DNA of 64,000 nt, from the NCBI GenBank assembly GCA_014649555.1, contig BMTG01000001.1, forward strand, positions 1,054,001-1,118,000, in the 5' to 3' direction. Shown in pieces: positions 45,236 through 53,332 of the stretch (position 1 is its first letter; every line of letters starts with the position of its first letter). A program made the translations under genes and the position numbers. This DNA is from Streptomyces globisporus (GTDB lineage: Bacteria > Actinomycetota > Actinomycetes > Streptomycetales > Streptomycetaceae). Under the pieces are notes generated by a model. It was not told the origin of the DNA, did not search any database, and saw nothing but the letters and a program-made list of their open reading frames with translations.

Positions 45236-47368
45236 TCAGCCCGCCGGGTCGGGAGGACCGTCCGGCAGCTCCTGCTCGGTCCACAGCACCTTGCCGTCCG
45301 GACCGTGGCGCGCTCCCCAGTGGGAGGCGAGACGGGAGACGATGAACAGGCCCCGGCCGCCCTCGTCCACGGTCCGGGCGTGCCGCAGGTGCGGGGCGGC
45401 CGTGGAGCCGTCGTGGACCTCGCAGGTGAGCGTGGAGTCCAGCAGGAGCCGCAGCCGCAGCGGCGGGGTGCCGTAGCGGACCGCGTTGGTGACGAGCTCG
45501 CTGACGATCAGCTCGGTCGCGTCCACGGTGTCCTCGTCCAGGCCCCAGCCCTGGAGCCGGTCGCGGACGAGCACCCGGGCGGTGGCGGGCGTCGTGGCCT
45601 CGTCGGCGAGGTCCCAGGTGGCGACCAGGTGGTCGGAGACCGTACCCGTACGGGCCAGGAGCAGGGCGGCGCCGGCGGCGCGGGTGTCGTCCGCCAGCGC
45701 GTACACGATGTCGTCGCCGAGCTGCTGGAGGCTGCGGCCCGGCCGGGCGAGGGCCCGGGTGATGCGTTCGGCGGCGCGGTCGCCGGAGAGGAGTTCGGCC
45801 GTGCAGAACGCGACGAGGCTGCCCTCCTCCAGGGTGACGGTGGCCGGGGCGAAGAGGGCGCTGTCGGTGGCGAAGAGCCCGGGCCCCTCCGGTACGTCGA
45901 GGGGGACCGCCCGTCCGTCGGGGCCGACGATCAGCGGCGCGGGATGCCCGGCGCGGGCGACGGTGCAGGCGCGGGTGAACGGGTCGTACACGCCGTAGAC
46001 GCAGCCCGCGCTCAGGGGTTCGCCGTGGAGGCCGTCGGCGGGCGGCAGCGAGGCGCGTTCGTGGGCGAGGCGGTCGGCGGTGTCCTTGAGCCGGGCGAGG
46101 ACTTCCTCCGGCTCCAGGTCGAGACCGGCCAGCGCCTGGATGACCGTACGCAACTGGCCCATGGCGATGGCCGACTGGAGGCCCTCGCCCGCGACGCCGC
46201 CGACGACGAGCGCGGTACGGGCGCCGGACAGGGCGATGGTGTCGAACCAGCAGCCGCTGTCCCGGCCGGGCAGCAGGACGTGCGCGGTGTCTACGGCCGC
46301 CTGCTGCCGTTCGGCCTGCGGGAGCAGCCGCCGCTGGACCGTCGAGGCGATGACGTGCTCGCGTTCGTAGCGGCGGGCGTTGTCGACGGCGAGGGACGCG
46401 CGGGTGGCCGCCGTGACGGCCAGGGAGACGTCGTCCTCGTCGAAGGGTTCGGAGGCCCCGCAGCGGTAGAGGCTGACCAGTCCGAGGACCGCGCCCCGCA
46501 GGGAGAGGGGCGCGACGACCAGGGAGTGCGCGCCGGTCTCCGCGACGGCGCGCGCCCCGTCCTGGTCGGTGCCGAGCCACGGGGTGTCCGGCCCGAGCGG
46601 GACGAGCCGGGCCCGCAGGTCGGCGGCGGCGAGCGCGTACGGCGTACGTGCGGGAAGGTGGCGGGTCGTGCCCGGCGCCCGCCCCCGGGCCCCGTTCCCG
46701 CTCTCCACCGCGTCCCGCACGGAGTCGCACCGGCCGCTGGCGGCACGGCGCAGCGGGGTTCCGGGCGGCATCGGGCCCACCGGCGGCTCGGCGCCGCGCA
46801 GGACGTCGTCCACCACCTCCACGACGGCGAGATCGGCGAACCCGGGTGCCAGGGCGTCGGCGAAGGCCCGGCAGGTGGTGGCGACGTCGAGGGAGCCGCC
46901 GACCGCGTCCCGCACGGCGGTGAGCGCGGCCTCCCTGGCCCGGCCCCGTTCCCGCTCGGTGACGTCGACGACCGCGACCACCAGGCCGAGGGCGGGGGCG
47001 TCGGGGCCGCCGGAGCCATGAAGGCGGTAAAGGGAGGTCAGGAATTGCCGGTCGCCGGGGATCCGGCGCAGCCGCCCCCGCACGAGGTGGTCGCGGGCCG
47101 GGCCCTCACCGGCCAGCACCCGCTTCATGAGCTGCTCGTAGCCGTCCGGGTCGTCGAGCCGGACGACCTCGGCGATCGGGCGGCCGACGTACTCCCCGGT
47201 CCCCACCCCCTCGACGAGGGAGTTGGCGCGTACGAGCCTGAGCTGCGGGTCGAGCACGACCAGGCCGACGGCGGACTGGGTGAACAGCGCCGCGAGAAGC
47301 GCCTCGTCGAAGCCTCCGCCCGTCCTCGCGGCCCGCCCGGGCCCGGCCGGGTTCTCGCTGTCCGCCAC
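45236..47368 (-). CDS. PAS-GAF-SpoIIE phosphatase with C-terminal anti-sigma-type ATPase
   Basis: A 710-residue signalling protein. A PAS domain (about 20-140, ALFTQSAVGLVVLDPQLRLVRAN) leads into a GAF domain (about 160-325) and a PP2C/SpoIIE phosphatase (about 345-560, with WFDTIALSGARTALVVGGVAGEGLQSA and SLVAFCTAELL). A HATPase_c domain of the RsbW type (about 590-700, ELIVSELVTNAVRYG, GRGLFIVSRLA) ends the protein. This puts the phosphatase that reactivates an anti-anti-sigma factor and the anti-sigma kinase in one chain, as in many streptomycete sigma-B-like pathways. In the PP2C domain the usual GDxYD-type metal Asp reads GCWFD and GDVAGHG reads GGVAGEG, so metal binding and activity are doubtful. 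Start GTG 47368. Confidence 0.92.
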   Translation of the reverse strand: MADSENPAGPGRAARTGGGFDEALLAALFTQSAVGLVVLDPQLRLVRANSLVEGVGTGEYVGRPIAEVVRLDDPDGYEQLMKRVLAGEGPARDHLVRGRLRRIPGDRQFLTSLYRLHGSGGPDAPALGLVVAVVDVTERERGRAREAALTAVRDAVGGSLDVATTCRAFADALAPGFADLAVVEVVDDVLRGAEPPVGPMPPGTPLRRAASGRCDSVRDAVESGNGARGRAPGTTRHLPARTPYALAAADLRARLVPLGPDTPWLGTDQDGARAVAETGAHSLVVAPLSLRGAVLGLVSLYRCGASEPFDEDDVSLAVTAATRASLAVDNARRYEREHVIASTVQRRLLPQAERQQAAVDTAHVLLPGRDSGCWFDTIALSGARTALVVGGVAGEGLQSAIAMGQLRTVIQALAGLDLEPEEVLARLKDTADRLAHERASLPPADGLHGEPLSAGCVYGVYDPFTRACTVARAGHPAPLIVGPDGRAVPLDVPEGPGLFATDSALFAPATVTLEEGSLVAFCTAELLSGDRAAERITRALARPGRSLQQLGDDIVYALADDTRAAGAALLLARTGTVSDHLVATWDLADEATTPATARVLVRDRLQGWGLDEDTVDATELIVSELVTNAVRYGTPPLRLRLLLDSTLTCEVHDGSTAAPHLRHARTVDEGGRGLFIVSRLASHWGARHGPDGKVLWTEQELPDGPPDPAG

Positions 47369-47517
47369 GGATCCACCCGCCCTCCGGCTCCGGCACGCCG
47401 GAGTACCGGTTCCGGCCCGCGCCGGACCAGCATCACCCGCCGCACCGGACCCGGCCACCGGTGGACGGCAGGGGTGTGACGTCCCGGGTACGGCCCGGGT
47501 GCCGGGGGCAGCGGGGG

Positions 47518-47817
47518 TCAGTCCCGGTCCACGATGAGCAGCGTGCCCCGGCTGCCGGGCCGGACCGCGTGGGGGACACCCGCGCCCACCACGTACATCC
47601 CGCCCGGTCCCACCGTCACCTCTCGGCCGTCCACGGACAGTTCGAGGCAGCCGTCGAGCACCAGCAGTGCCTCGGCCTCGTCGTGCCGCTCCTCCTCGAC
47701 CGGCAGCGCGTCCATGCGCAGGACCCGCACCGACGCCGTCCCCACCCGGGCGAGCACCGTCGAACTCCACGCCCGGGGAAGGGCGGACGCCGTTTCCGAC
47801 ACCGTGACCACGCTCAT
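47518..47817 (-). CDS. Cupin-domain protein
   Basis: A 99-residue small cupin. Motif 1 (DEAEALLVLDGCLELSVDG) and motif 2 (GGMYVVGAGVPHAVRPG) are present; one histidine at position HDE and one in PHAV remain of the usual metal set. Start ATG 47817 has AGAGGTG six bases upstream; the GTG nine bases earlier would overlap that site. Function unknown; such proteins bind small ligands. It lies between the phosphatase and the divergent kinase gene. No feature is seen in the 149 bases downstream. Confidence 0.88.
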   Translation of the reverse strand: MSVVTVSETASALPRAWSSTVLARVGTASVRVLRMDALPVEEERHDEAEALLVLDGCLELSVDGREVTVGPGGMYVVGAGVPHAVRPGSRGTLLIVDRD

Positions 47818-48021
47818 CGCACACACCTCTCGGCGGGCTCTTCACGGCATGCCGTGGGGAGCCCGCGCCTCGGATTCGAAGGGGTGCGAGGACGCTATCC
47901 GGGGCGGGGAGGCGGTTGGTCGACCGTTCGGCAAAGACTTCCGCCGGGCCTCCCCGGAGCCTCCCCGGGCGGCCTCCCCGGGCCTGCGTCATACTGATCC
48001 GCCGGAGCACAGGGGGGCGGC

Positions 48022-49329
48022 GTGAATCTGCCGGAACGTATCGGTGGCTACATCGTGGAGCGGGAGTTGGGTGCCGGCGGCATGGGCACCGTCTATCTGG
48101 CGCGTTCCCGTGGCGGGCGGTCGGTGGCCGTGAAGGTGGCCCGCCCGGAGCTCGCGTCGGACCCGCACTTCCGGGAGCGGTTCCGCGCCGAGGTCGCCGC
48201 CGCGCGCAGCGTGGGCGGCTTCCACACGGCCCCCGTGGTGGACGCGGACCCGGACGCGGCGGCGCCCTGGCTGGCCACGGCGTACATTCCCGGACCGACC
48301 CTCTCCGCGCTCCTGGAGGCCGAGGGGCCGATGGACGAGGCGCGGCTGCGAGGGCTTGGCGCGGCGCTCGCCGAGGCGCTGGCCGCGATCCACGGCTGCG
48401 GCCTGGTGCACCGCGATCTGAAGCCCGGCAACATCATCATGGCGGCGGACGGCCCCCGGGTCCTGGACTTCGGCATCGCGCGGGCGCTGGAGTCGACCCG
48501 GCTGACGGCCACCGGTACGGCCTTCGGCACCCCGGGGTTCCTGGCGCCGGAGCAGGCCCAGGGGCAGGAGGTCGACGGGGCCGCCGACGTGTTCGCGCTG
48601 GGCGCGGTGCTCGTCGCCGCGGCGGGCGGCAGCGCGTTCGGGGCGGGTACGCCGATGGGCATGATGTACCGGTCGGTGCACGAGCCCCCGGACCTGGCCG
48701 CCGTCCCGGAGGGGCTGCGGCCGGTCGTCGCGGCGTGCCTGGCCAAGGCCCCGGCGGAGCGGCCGACACCGGCGGCCCTGCTGGACCTGTTCGTCCCGGA
48801 CGCGGCGCCGTCCCCGCCCGCCGCGGCGTACGCCCCCACCGTCGCAGTGGTCCCTCCGCCGCCACCGTCGTACGCCCCGTACAACGCCTTCCCGCCGCCG
48901 CACCAGTACCCGGCCCCGGCCAACAGCCCGCTGCCGTACGGAGCCCCGCCCCACTCCTTCCAGCCGCCGTACCCGTACCCGGCCCCGGCCCACAGCCTCG
49001 CGCCGCAGCACCAGGCGCCGGCCTGGCCCGTGCCGGCGGGCGGCGCACCGGACGACGGCGCCGACCTCTCGTTCGTGGCGGTCGGCCCGGGCAGCTCCCT
49101 CCTGATCGACGCCACGGGCATCACGCTGGGCCCGGAGGGCGCGGAGACGCCGTACACCTGGGCCGAGATCCGTACCGTGACGTACACGGCCGAGGGCCCC
49201 AAGCACCTCCAGGTCGTCGTCCACCCGCACCACGGCACGGCCCACCCGTGCGTCATCGCCGCCCGCCGGAAGTCCCGCCTCCAGGAGTGGCTGCAGGATC
49301 TGCCGCTGATCCTGGAGTGCTTCCTGTAG
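48022..49329 (+). CDS. Soluble Ser/Thr protein kinase (Hanks type)
   Basis: A 435-residue kinase. The N-terminal domain (8-260) has the glycine loop ELGAGGMGTVYLA, Lys38 (VAVKVARP), catalytic HRDLKPGN (Asp132, Asn137), DFG 149-151 and GTPGFLAPEQ. A 90-residue Pro/Tyr/Ala-rich linker (265-350) follows, then a compact 80-residue C-terminal domain (SLLIDATGITLGPEGAETPYTWAEIRTVTY...) that looks PH-like. No transmembrane helix and no PASTA domain, so it is cytosolic. GTG start with GGGGGG upstream. Adjacent to a SpoIIE-type phosphatase; a regulatory connection is possible but unproven. Confidence 0.92.
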   Translation: MNLPERIGGYIVERELGAGGMGTVYLARSRGGRSVAVKVARPELASDPHFRERFRAEVAAARSVGGFHTAPVVDADPDAAAPWLATAYIPGPTLSALLEAEGPMDEARLRGLGAALAEALAAIHGCGLVHRDLKPGNIIMAADGPRVLDFGIARALESTRLTATGTAFGTPGFLAPEQAQGQEVDGAADVFALGAVLVAAAGGSAFGAGTPMGMMYRSVHEPPDLAAVPEGLRPVVAACLAKAPAERPTPAALLDLFVPDAAPSPPAAAYAPTVAVVPPPPPSYAPYNAFPPPHQYPAPANSPLPYGAPPHSFQPPYPYPAPAHSLAPQHQAPAWPVPAGGAPDDGADLSFVAVGPGSSLLIDATGITLGPEGAETPYTWAEIRTVTYTAEGPKHLQVVVHPHHGTAHPCVIAARRKSRLQEWLQDLPLILECFL

Positions 49330-49336
49330 GGGGCGG

Positions 49337-50353
49337 TCAGGCGGCGGGACGCGTCCGTAGCCAGTACGAACGGGCCGCGACGGCCAGGGCGACGCCGTAG
49401 ACCGCGAAGGCGGTGATCCCGATCCAGGCGACCAGCAGCGCGTCGCCCTCGGAGGGGAAGTCGCCGCGGCCCATCGTCACCGCGCCGGCCGTGACCAGGG
49501 CCAGGTAGCCGATCCCGACGACGCCGTACGGAGCGAGCGTGGCGGCGCCGAGCAGAGCCGGGGCGAGCGGGAGCCCGCGCGGTACGCGTCGGCCGCGGAG
49601 GAACGGCGTCCAGCGCGGGAAGGCCTGCCCCCAGGGGCGGACCAGCCCCCACAGCAGGAACACGCCGAGCAGGGCCAGCAGGGCCGTCGGGTCCAGGCCC
49701 CAGGACTCCAGCGTGAGGAAGATCCCCGATGCGCCGTTCCGCTCCGAGACGGCGAGCATCTCCTCGCCGGTGACCCCGGCGAACGTGCCGCCCGACGCCC
49801 AGTGCGTCTTCATCGCCGCGTAGGGCAGAAACGCCAGCGTGCCCGCCCAGGCCGCGAGTTGGACGGACCGCGGTGCGGCGGACGGCTTCGGTGCGGCGGT
49901 GCCGGTGGGCACGGCGGTCACGGCGGTCACGCGGTCGGAGCGGGCCGTGGCCGCGAGCAGGACGGCTCCCGCCGCCGCCAGGGCCTTGTTCACGGTGGAG
50001 GCCCAGCTGTCCACTCCCTGGCCGGCCATCAGCGTGATCACGTCCATGAGCAGGCTGAACGCCATGACCCCGGTGAGCGCGCAGGCCGACAGGAGCGGCA
50101 CCCGCAGCGCCGGCCGCATCCCGTACCGCACCACCGCCGCGCTGATCAGAGCCGCCGTCATGCCCACCGCCACGACCGCCCACGCCGGCCCGAGGCCCGT
50201 CCCGTCACCCCCGATGTGGAGCAGGGATGTACCGCTCAGCACGCACGCCAGGCCGAAACCGGCGTACGCCACCGCCCACACCAGCGCGGCCCGGCCCACC
50301 CGGTGCGGCCCTGGCCGTCGCTGCCGCCAAGTGTTCATGTCACGGGTTCTCAT
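49337..50353 (-). CDS. Polytopic membrane protein of unknown function
   Basis: About 338 residues with eight to nine hydrophobic segments. I recognise no family motif. ALVWAVAYAGFGLACVLSG opens the first helix, and a cytosolic loop (GTAAPKPSAAPRSVQ) lies mid-protein. Start is uncertain: ATG 50353 (MRTRDMNTW) or ATG 50338 (MNTWRQRR); no strong ribosome site for either. Downstream of and in the same direction as the TetR gene at 50450, so probably its target or partner; it converges with the kinase gene across seven bases. Confidence 0.8.
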   Translation of the reverse strand: MRTRDMNTWRQRRPGPHRVGRAALVWAVAYAGFGLACVLSGTSLLHIGGDGTGLGPAWAVVAVGMTAALISAAVVRYGMRPALRVPLLSACALTGVMAFSLLMDVITLMAGQGVDSWASTVNKALAAAGAVLLAATARSDRVTAVTAVPTGTAAPKPSAAPRSVQLAAWAGTLAFLPYAAMKTHWASGGTFAGVTGEEMLAVSERNGASGIFLTLESWGLDPTALLALLGVFLLWGLVRPWGQAFPRWTPFLRGRRVPRGLPLAPALLGAATLAPYGVVGIGYLALVTAGAVTMGRGDFPSEGDALLVAWIGITAFAVYGVALAVAARSYWLRTRPAA

Positions 50354-50449
50354 GCACTGAACGTCGCATCGGCCGCGTCCGGTGACATCGACCGCCGGAC
50401 CGATCCCCCTCCCCCGCACGGGCGAGAGCCCCACCTCCGGGAACGCGCC

Positions 50450-51040
50450 TCAGTACCCCGGCGCCCGCAGCGACCGCAGGACGTGGTCGACCAGTGTGGC
50501 GATCGTCTCCTCGTCCTGGACGGGCTTGCGCAGCACATGGCGGTAGTAGACGGGGCCGTACAGCATCTCCACCGCCAGCGGGAGGTCCGCGCCGGGCGGG
50601 ATCTGGCCCTGGTCCTGGGCGCTGCGGAGCCGGCCGATCGCCTCCTCGACGCGCGGGTCGACCAGCTGTTCGCGCAGTTGCTGGGCCAGGCGGTCGTCGT
50701 GGTGCAGTTCGGAGAGGATGCCCGCGTAGGCGGGGCCGAAGGGCGGGACCGAGAGCAGTTTCACCGCACCGGCGACGTGGGAGCGCAGGTCGGCGCCGAT
50801 GTCGCCGGTGTCCACGAACGGGGTGGCGTCGATCAGGGCGTCCGTGAACGCCTCCAGCAGAACCGCCCCTTTTGACGGCCACCAGCGGTAGATCGTCTTC
50901 TTGCTGACCCCGGCGTCGGCCGCGATGGCCTCTATCGTGACGTGCCCGTACCCCCGCTCCGTACAGAGGTCGAGAGCGGACCGCAGGATCGCGCGGCGTG
51001 ATCGTTCGCTGCGTCGCACACTGCTCGGCGGTGTGATCAT
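50450..51040 (-). CDS. TetR-family regulator
   Basis: About 196 residues. The HTH is SALDLCTERGYGHVTIEAIAADAGVSKKTIYRWWPSKGAVLLEAF; the C-terminal domain is of the TetR_C_16/AcrR-like class with HHDDRLAQQLREQLVDPRVEEAIGRL. The start is probably ATG 51040 (MITPPSSVRRSERSRRAIL); a GTG at 51019 is an alternative. It ends with RSLRAPGY. Target unknown; it precedes the membrane protein gene by 96 bases. Region 51041-51275 holds no gene I can support. Confidence 0.9.
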   Translation of the reverse strand: MITPPSSVRRSERSRRAILRSALDLCTERGYGHVTIEAIAADAGVSKKTIYRWWPSKGAVLLEAFTDALIDATPFVDTGDIGADLRSHVAGAVKLLSVPPFGPAYAGILSELHHDDRLAQQLREQLVDPRVEEAIGRLRSAQDQGQIPPGADLPLAVEMLYGPVYYRHVLRKPVQDEETIATLVDHVLRSLRAPGY

Positions 51041-51275
51041 TCGGTGAGCATAGGGGGGTTCCAGCCAATCTCTTGTTGACATCTCGTCGCCAAAGACCGA
51101 ACAATACCCAGGCGGAAACGGAACGTACCGTGTCGTGTCGTTCCGGTTGTCCGCACCGTTCGTGCCGTTCGTGCCGCGACGAGCCGATCGGGGGACGGCT
51201 CGCCCGGCCGACGGCGCGTGCGGCCCCCTCCGATCCGATCAGGCCAGACCTCCTTGCGCTCGCTCGGGGCGTCCC

Positions 51276-52169
51276 TCAGGCCGTGATGTCCTTGGCCGTG
51301 AAGCGGGCCCAGGCCGCCGAGCCGAACACCGCGACGTACAGCCCCTGCAGCTGGAAGTTCTTGCTCAGGTCGTCCCAGTAGACCGGTTCGCGCAGGACGT
51401 CGGCGAACGACATCCAGTAGTGCGCGAACAGATACGGGTGCACGCCGCTCAGCTGCGGAATGCTGTCGAGGATCTGCACGGTGATCAGCAGTCCGACCGT
51501 GGCCGCCATCGCCCCGATCCCGCTGCCGGTCAGCGTCGAGACGAACATCCCGATCGCGGCGAACCCGGTCAGCGACACCGCGACGACCAGCGCGGTCAGC
51601 GCCGCCCGCGCCAGCCCCTCACCGAAGCCGATCCGGGTCCCCGAGATCGTGGTGACGTCCCCCACCGGGAACAGCAGCGCGCCCACCGCCAGCGCCGACA
51701 CCGCCACGACCAGGGTCGCGACCAGGCAGAAGACGAGGACGGAGGCGTACTTCACGAGCAGCAGCCGGGTCCGGCCCGCCGGGGCGACCAGCAGATAGCG
51801 CAGGGTGCCGCTGTTCGCCTCGCCCGCGATCGCGTCGCCCGCGACGACGCCGACGGCCATCGGCAGGAAGACCGGCAGCGTCGCGGCGAGGGCGGCGAAG
51901 ACCAGGAAGAAGCCGTTGTTGGTGACCTGGGCGAGGAAGGCCGGGCCGGCCCCGCCGTCCGGACCGCCCTCCCCGCCACCGCCACCGCCCGTCTCGATCC
52001 GGATCGCGATCCCGATGAGGACGGGGACTGCGGCGAGGACGGCGAGCAGGGCGTAGGTGCGGTGGCGGCGCAGCAGCGTGGTGATCTCGGAGCGGAGGAG
52101 ACCCAGGGTCCACAGCGGATTGCGGGAGCCCTGCGGGTCGCTGAGAAGCGCCCGTTCAGCCTGCGACAT
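51276..52169 (-). CDS. ABC-2 type exporter permease
   Basis: A 297-residue membrane protein with six hydrophobic helices. The N-terminal RSEITTLLRRHRTYALLAVLAAVPVLI and the amphipathic GDAIAGEANSGTLRYLLVAPAGRTRLLLVKY coupling region are typical of ABC-2 permeases. An extracellular loop near residue 65 contains a Gly-rich run (GGGGGGEGGPDGG). It overlaps the ATPase gene by 14 bases and is translationally coupled. The exported substrate is unknown. Confidence 0.92.
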   Translation of the reverse strand: MSQAERALLSDPQGSRNPLWTLGLLRSEITTLLRRHRTYALLAVLAAVPVLIGIAIRIETGGGGGGEGGPDGGAGPAFLAQVTNNGFFLVFAALAATLPVFLPMAVGVVAGDAIAGEANSGTLRYLLVAPAGRTRLLLVKYASVLVFCLVATLVVAVSALAVGALLFPVGDVTTISGTRIGFGEGLARAALTALVVAVSLTGFAAIGMFVSTLTGSGIGAMAATVGLLITVQILDSIPQLSGVHPYLFAHYWMSFADVLREPVYWDDLSKNFQLQGLYVAVFGSAAWARFTAKDITA

Positions 52170-53193
52170 CGAATCCCTCTCCCGTGAGTGCCACGAAGGC
52201 CTCCTCCAGCGAACCCCGCTCGACGCCGAAGAACCGCACCCGCACCCCGCCGCCCACCAGCGCCGCGTTGAGGTCGGCGAGGTCCACGGCGGCGGGCGGG
52301 GCGTCGGCGGTCAGCCGGTCGCCGTCGGTGCTCAGGCCGGTGATCCCGTGCTCCTCGAGGATGCGGGCGGCGTCCCCGGGGTCGGGGGTGGTGACGGCGA
52401 GCCGGCCTCGGGCGCGCGCGGCGAGGTCGGCGACCGGGCCCTGGACGATCAGCCGGCCCCGGGCCATCACCGCCGCGTGCGTGCAGACCTGCTCGATCTC
52501 GTCCAGGAGGTGGGAGGAGAGGAACACCGTGGTGCCCTCGGCCGCCAGTTCCCGGACCAGGAGACGGATCTCGCGCATGCCCTGCGGGTCGAGGCCGTTG
52601 GTCGGCTCGTCCAGGACCAGCAGCCGGCGCGGCCGGAGCAGGGCGGCGGCGAGGCCGAGGCGCTGCTTCATGCCGAGCGAGTACGCCTTGGCCTTCTTCC
52701 CGGAGGCGGCGGCGAGCCCGACCCGTTCCAGGGCCGTCCCGACGCGGGCCCGGCGGGTGCTCGGGTCGGCGGTGGGGTCGGCCCGGTCGTACCGCAGGAG
52801 GTTGTCCCGGCCGTTCAGGAAGCCGTACAGCGCGGGCCCCTCGATCAGCGCGCCGACCTCCGGCAGCACCGTACGGGTGGCCTCCGGCATCGGCCGGCCG
52901 AGCACCTCGGCGGTGCCGGACGTCGGGTCGATGAGGCCCATCAGCATCCGGATCGTGGTGGTCTTCCCGGAGCCGTTGGGGCCGAGGAAGCCGAAGACGC
53001 TGCCGGTCGGCACGGTCAGGTCGAGGCCGTCCACGGCGAGCTGACCGCCCCGGTAACGCTTGGTCAGGTCACGGGTGCGGATGACGGGGGCGGCGGTGGC
53101 CGCGCCATCCGCACCTGTGGCGTGCAGGACCCGTCCCCGCGCGTCCTCCGCCGCCGCGCCCCCGGCCTCGGACCCGGCCGCTGTGTCCGTCAT
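52156..53193 (-). CDS. ABC exporter ATP-binding protein
   Basis: A 345-residue nucleotide-binding protein. Walker A FLGPNGSGKTTTIRML, signature YSLGMKQRLGLAAALL, Walker B LLVLDEPTNGLDP and H-loop LSSHLLDEIEQ are all intact. A C-terminal 80-residue regulatory segment follows. An N-terminal 35-residue Ala/Gly-rich extension (SEAGGAAAEDARGRVLHATGADG) precedes the domain. First gene of the exporter pair; the upstream LolA-like gene is 139 bases away, behind a very strong terminator, so the pair has its own promoter. Confidence 0.95.
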   Translation of the reverse strand: MTDTAAGSEAGGAAAEDARGRVLHATGADGAATAAPVIRTRDLTKRYRGGQLAVDGLDLTVPTGSVFGFLGPNGSGKTTTIRMLMGLIDPTSGTAEVLGRPMPEATRTVLPEVGALIEGPALYGFLNGRDNLLRYDRADPTADPSTRRARVGTALERVGLAAASGKKAKAYSLGMKQRLGLAAALLRPRRLLVLDEPTNGLDPQGMREIRLLVRELAAEGTTVFLSSHLLDEIEQVCTHAAVMARGRLIVQGPVADLAARARGRLAVTTPDPGDAARILEEHGITGLSTDGDRLTADAPPAAVDLADLNAALVGGGVRVRFFGVERGSLEEAFVALTGEGFDVAG

Positions 53194-53207
53194 GGCGGTC
53201 GCACCTC

Positions 53208-53262
53208 TCAGTGAGCACGGTCAGTGAGCACGGGTCAGTGGGCACGGGTCGTCGAGCGCGGG
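53208..53262. repeat. Tandem 14-bp repeats upstream of the exporter genes
   Basis: Four consecutive copies of TCAGTGAGCACGGG-like units (53208-53220, 53221-53234, 53235-53248, 53249-53262), the first one base short and the last divergent. They lie between the ATPase start codon and the terminator hairpin, i.e. in the ABC promoter or leader; could be a reiterated regulator site. Confidence 0.75.
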
Positions 53263-53305
53263 GCCGCCGTGGCCTCCACGCGGGTGCGTGGAGGCCACGG
53301 CGGCC
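53262..53305 (-). terminator. Exceptionally strong 20-bp terminator hairpin
   Basis: A perfect 20-bp stem (53262-53281 pairing with 53286-53305) with a 4-base GGGT loop, 27 bases after the stop of the LolA-like gene. It is the longest perfect hairpin I found in the window and insulates the exporter pair. Confidence 0.93.
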
Positions 53306-53332
53306 GGGTGTCCAGGTGCCCCTGGGAAGGTT

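Noticed and set aside
44510-47479. A 989-codon plus-strand frame across the DUF1838 and phosphatase genes
   Set aside because: It spans two well-supported minus-strand genes and the spacer between them, with no coherent domain.
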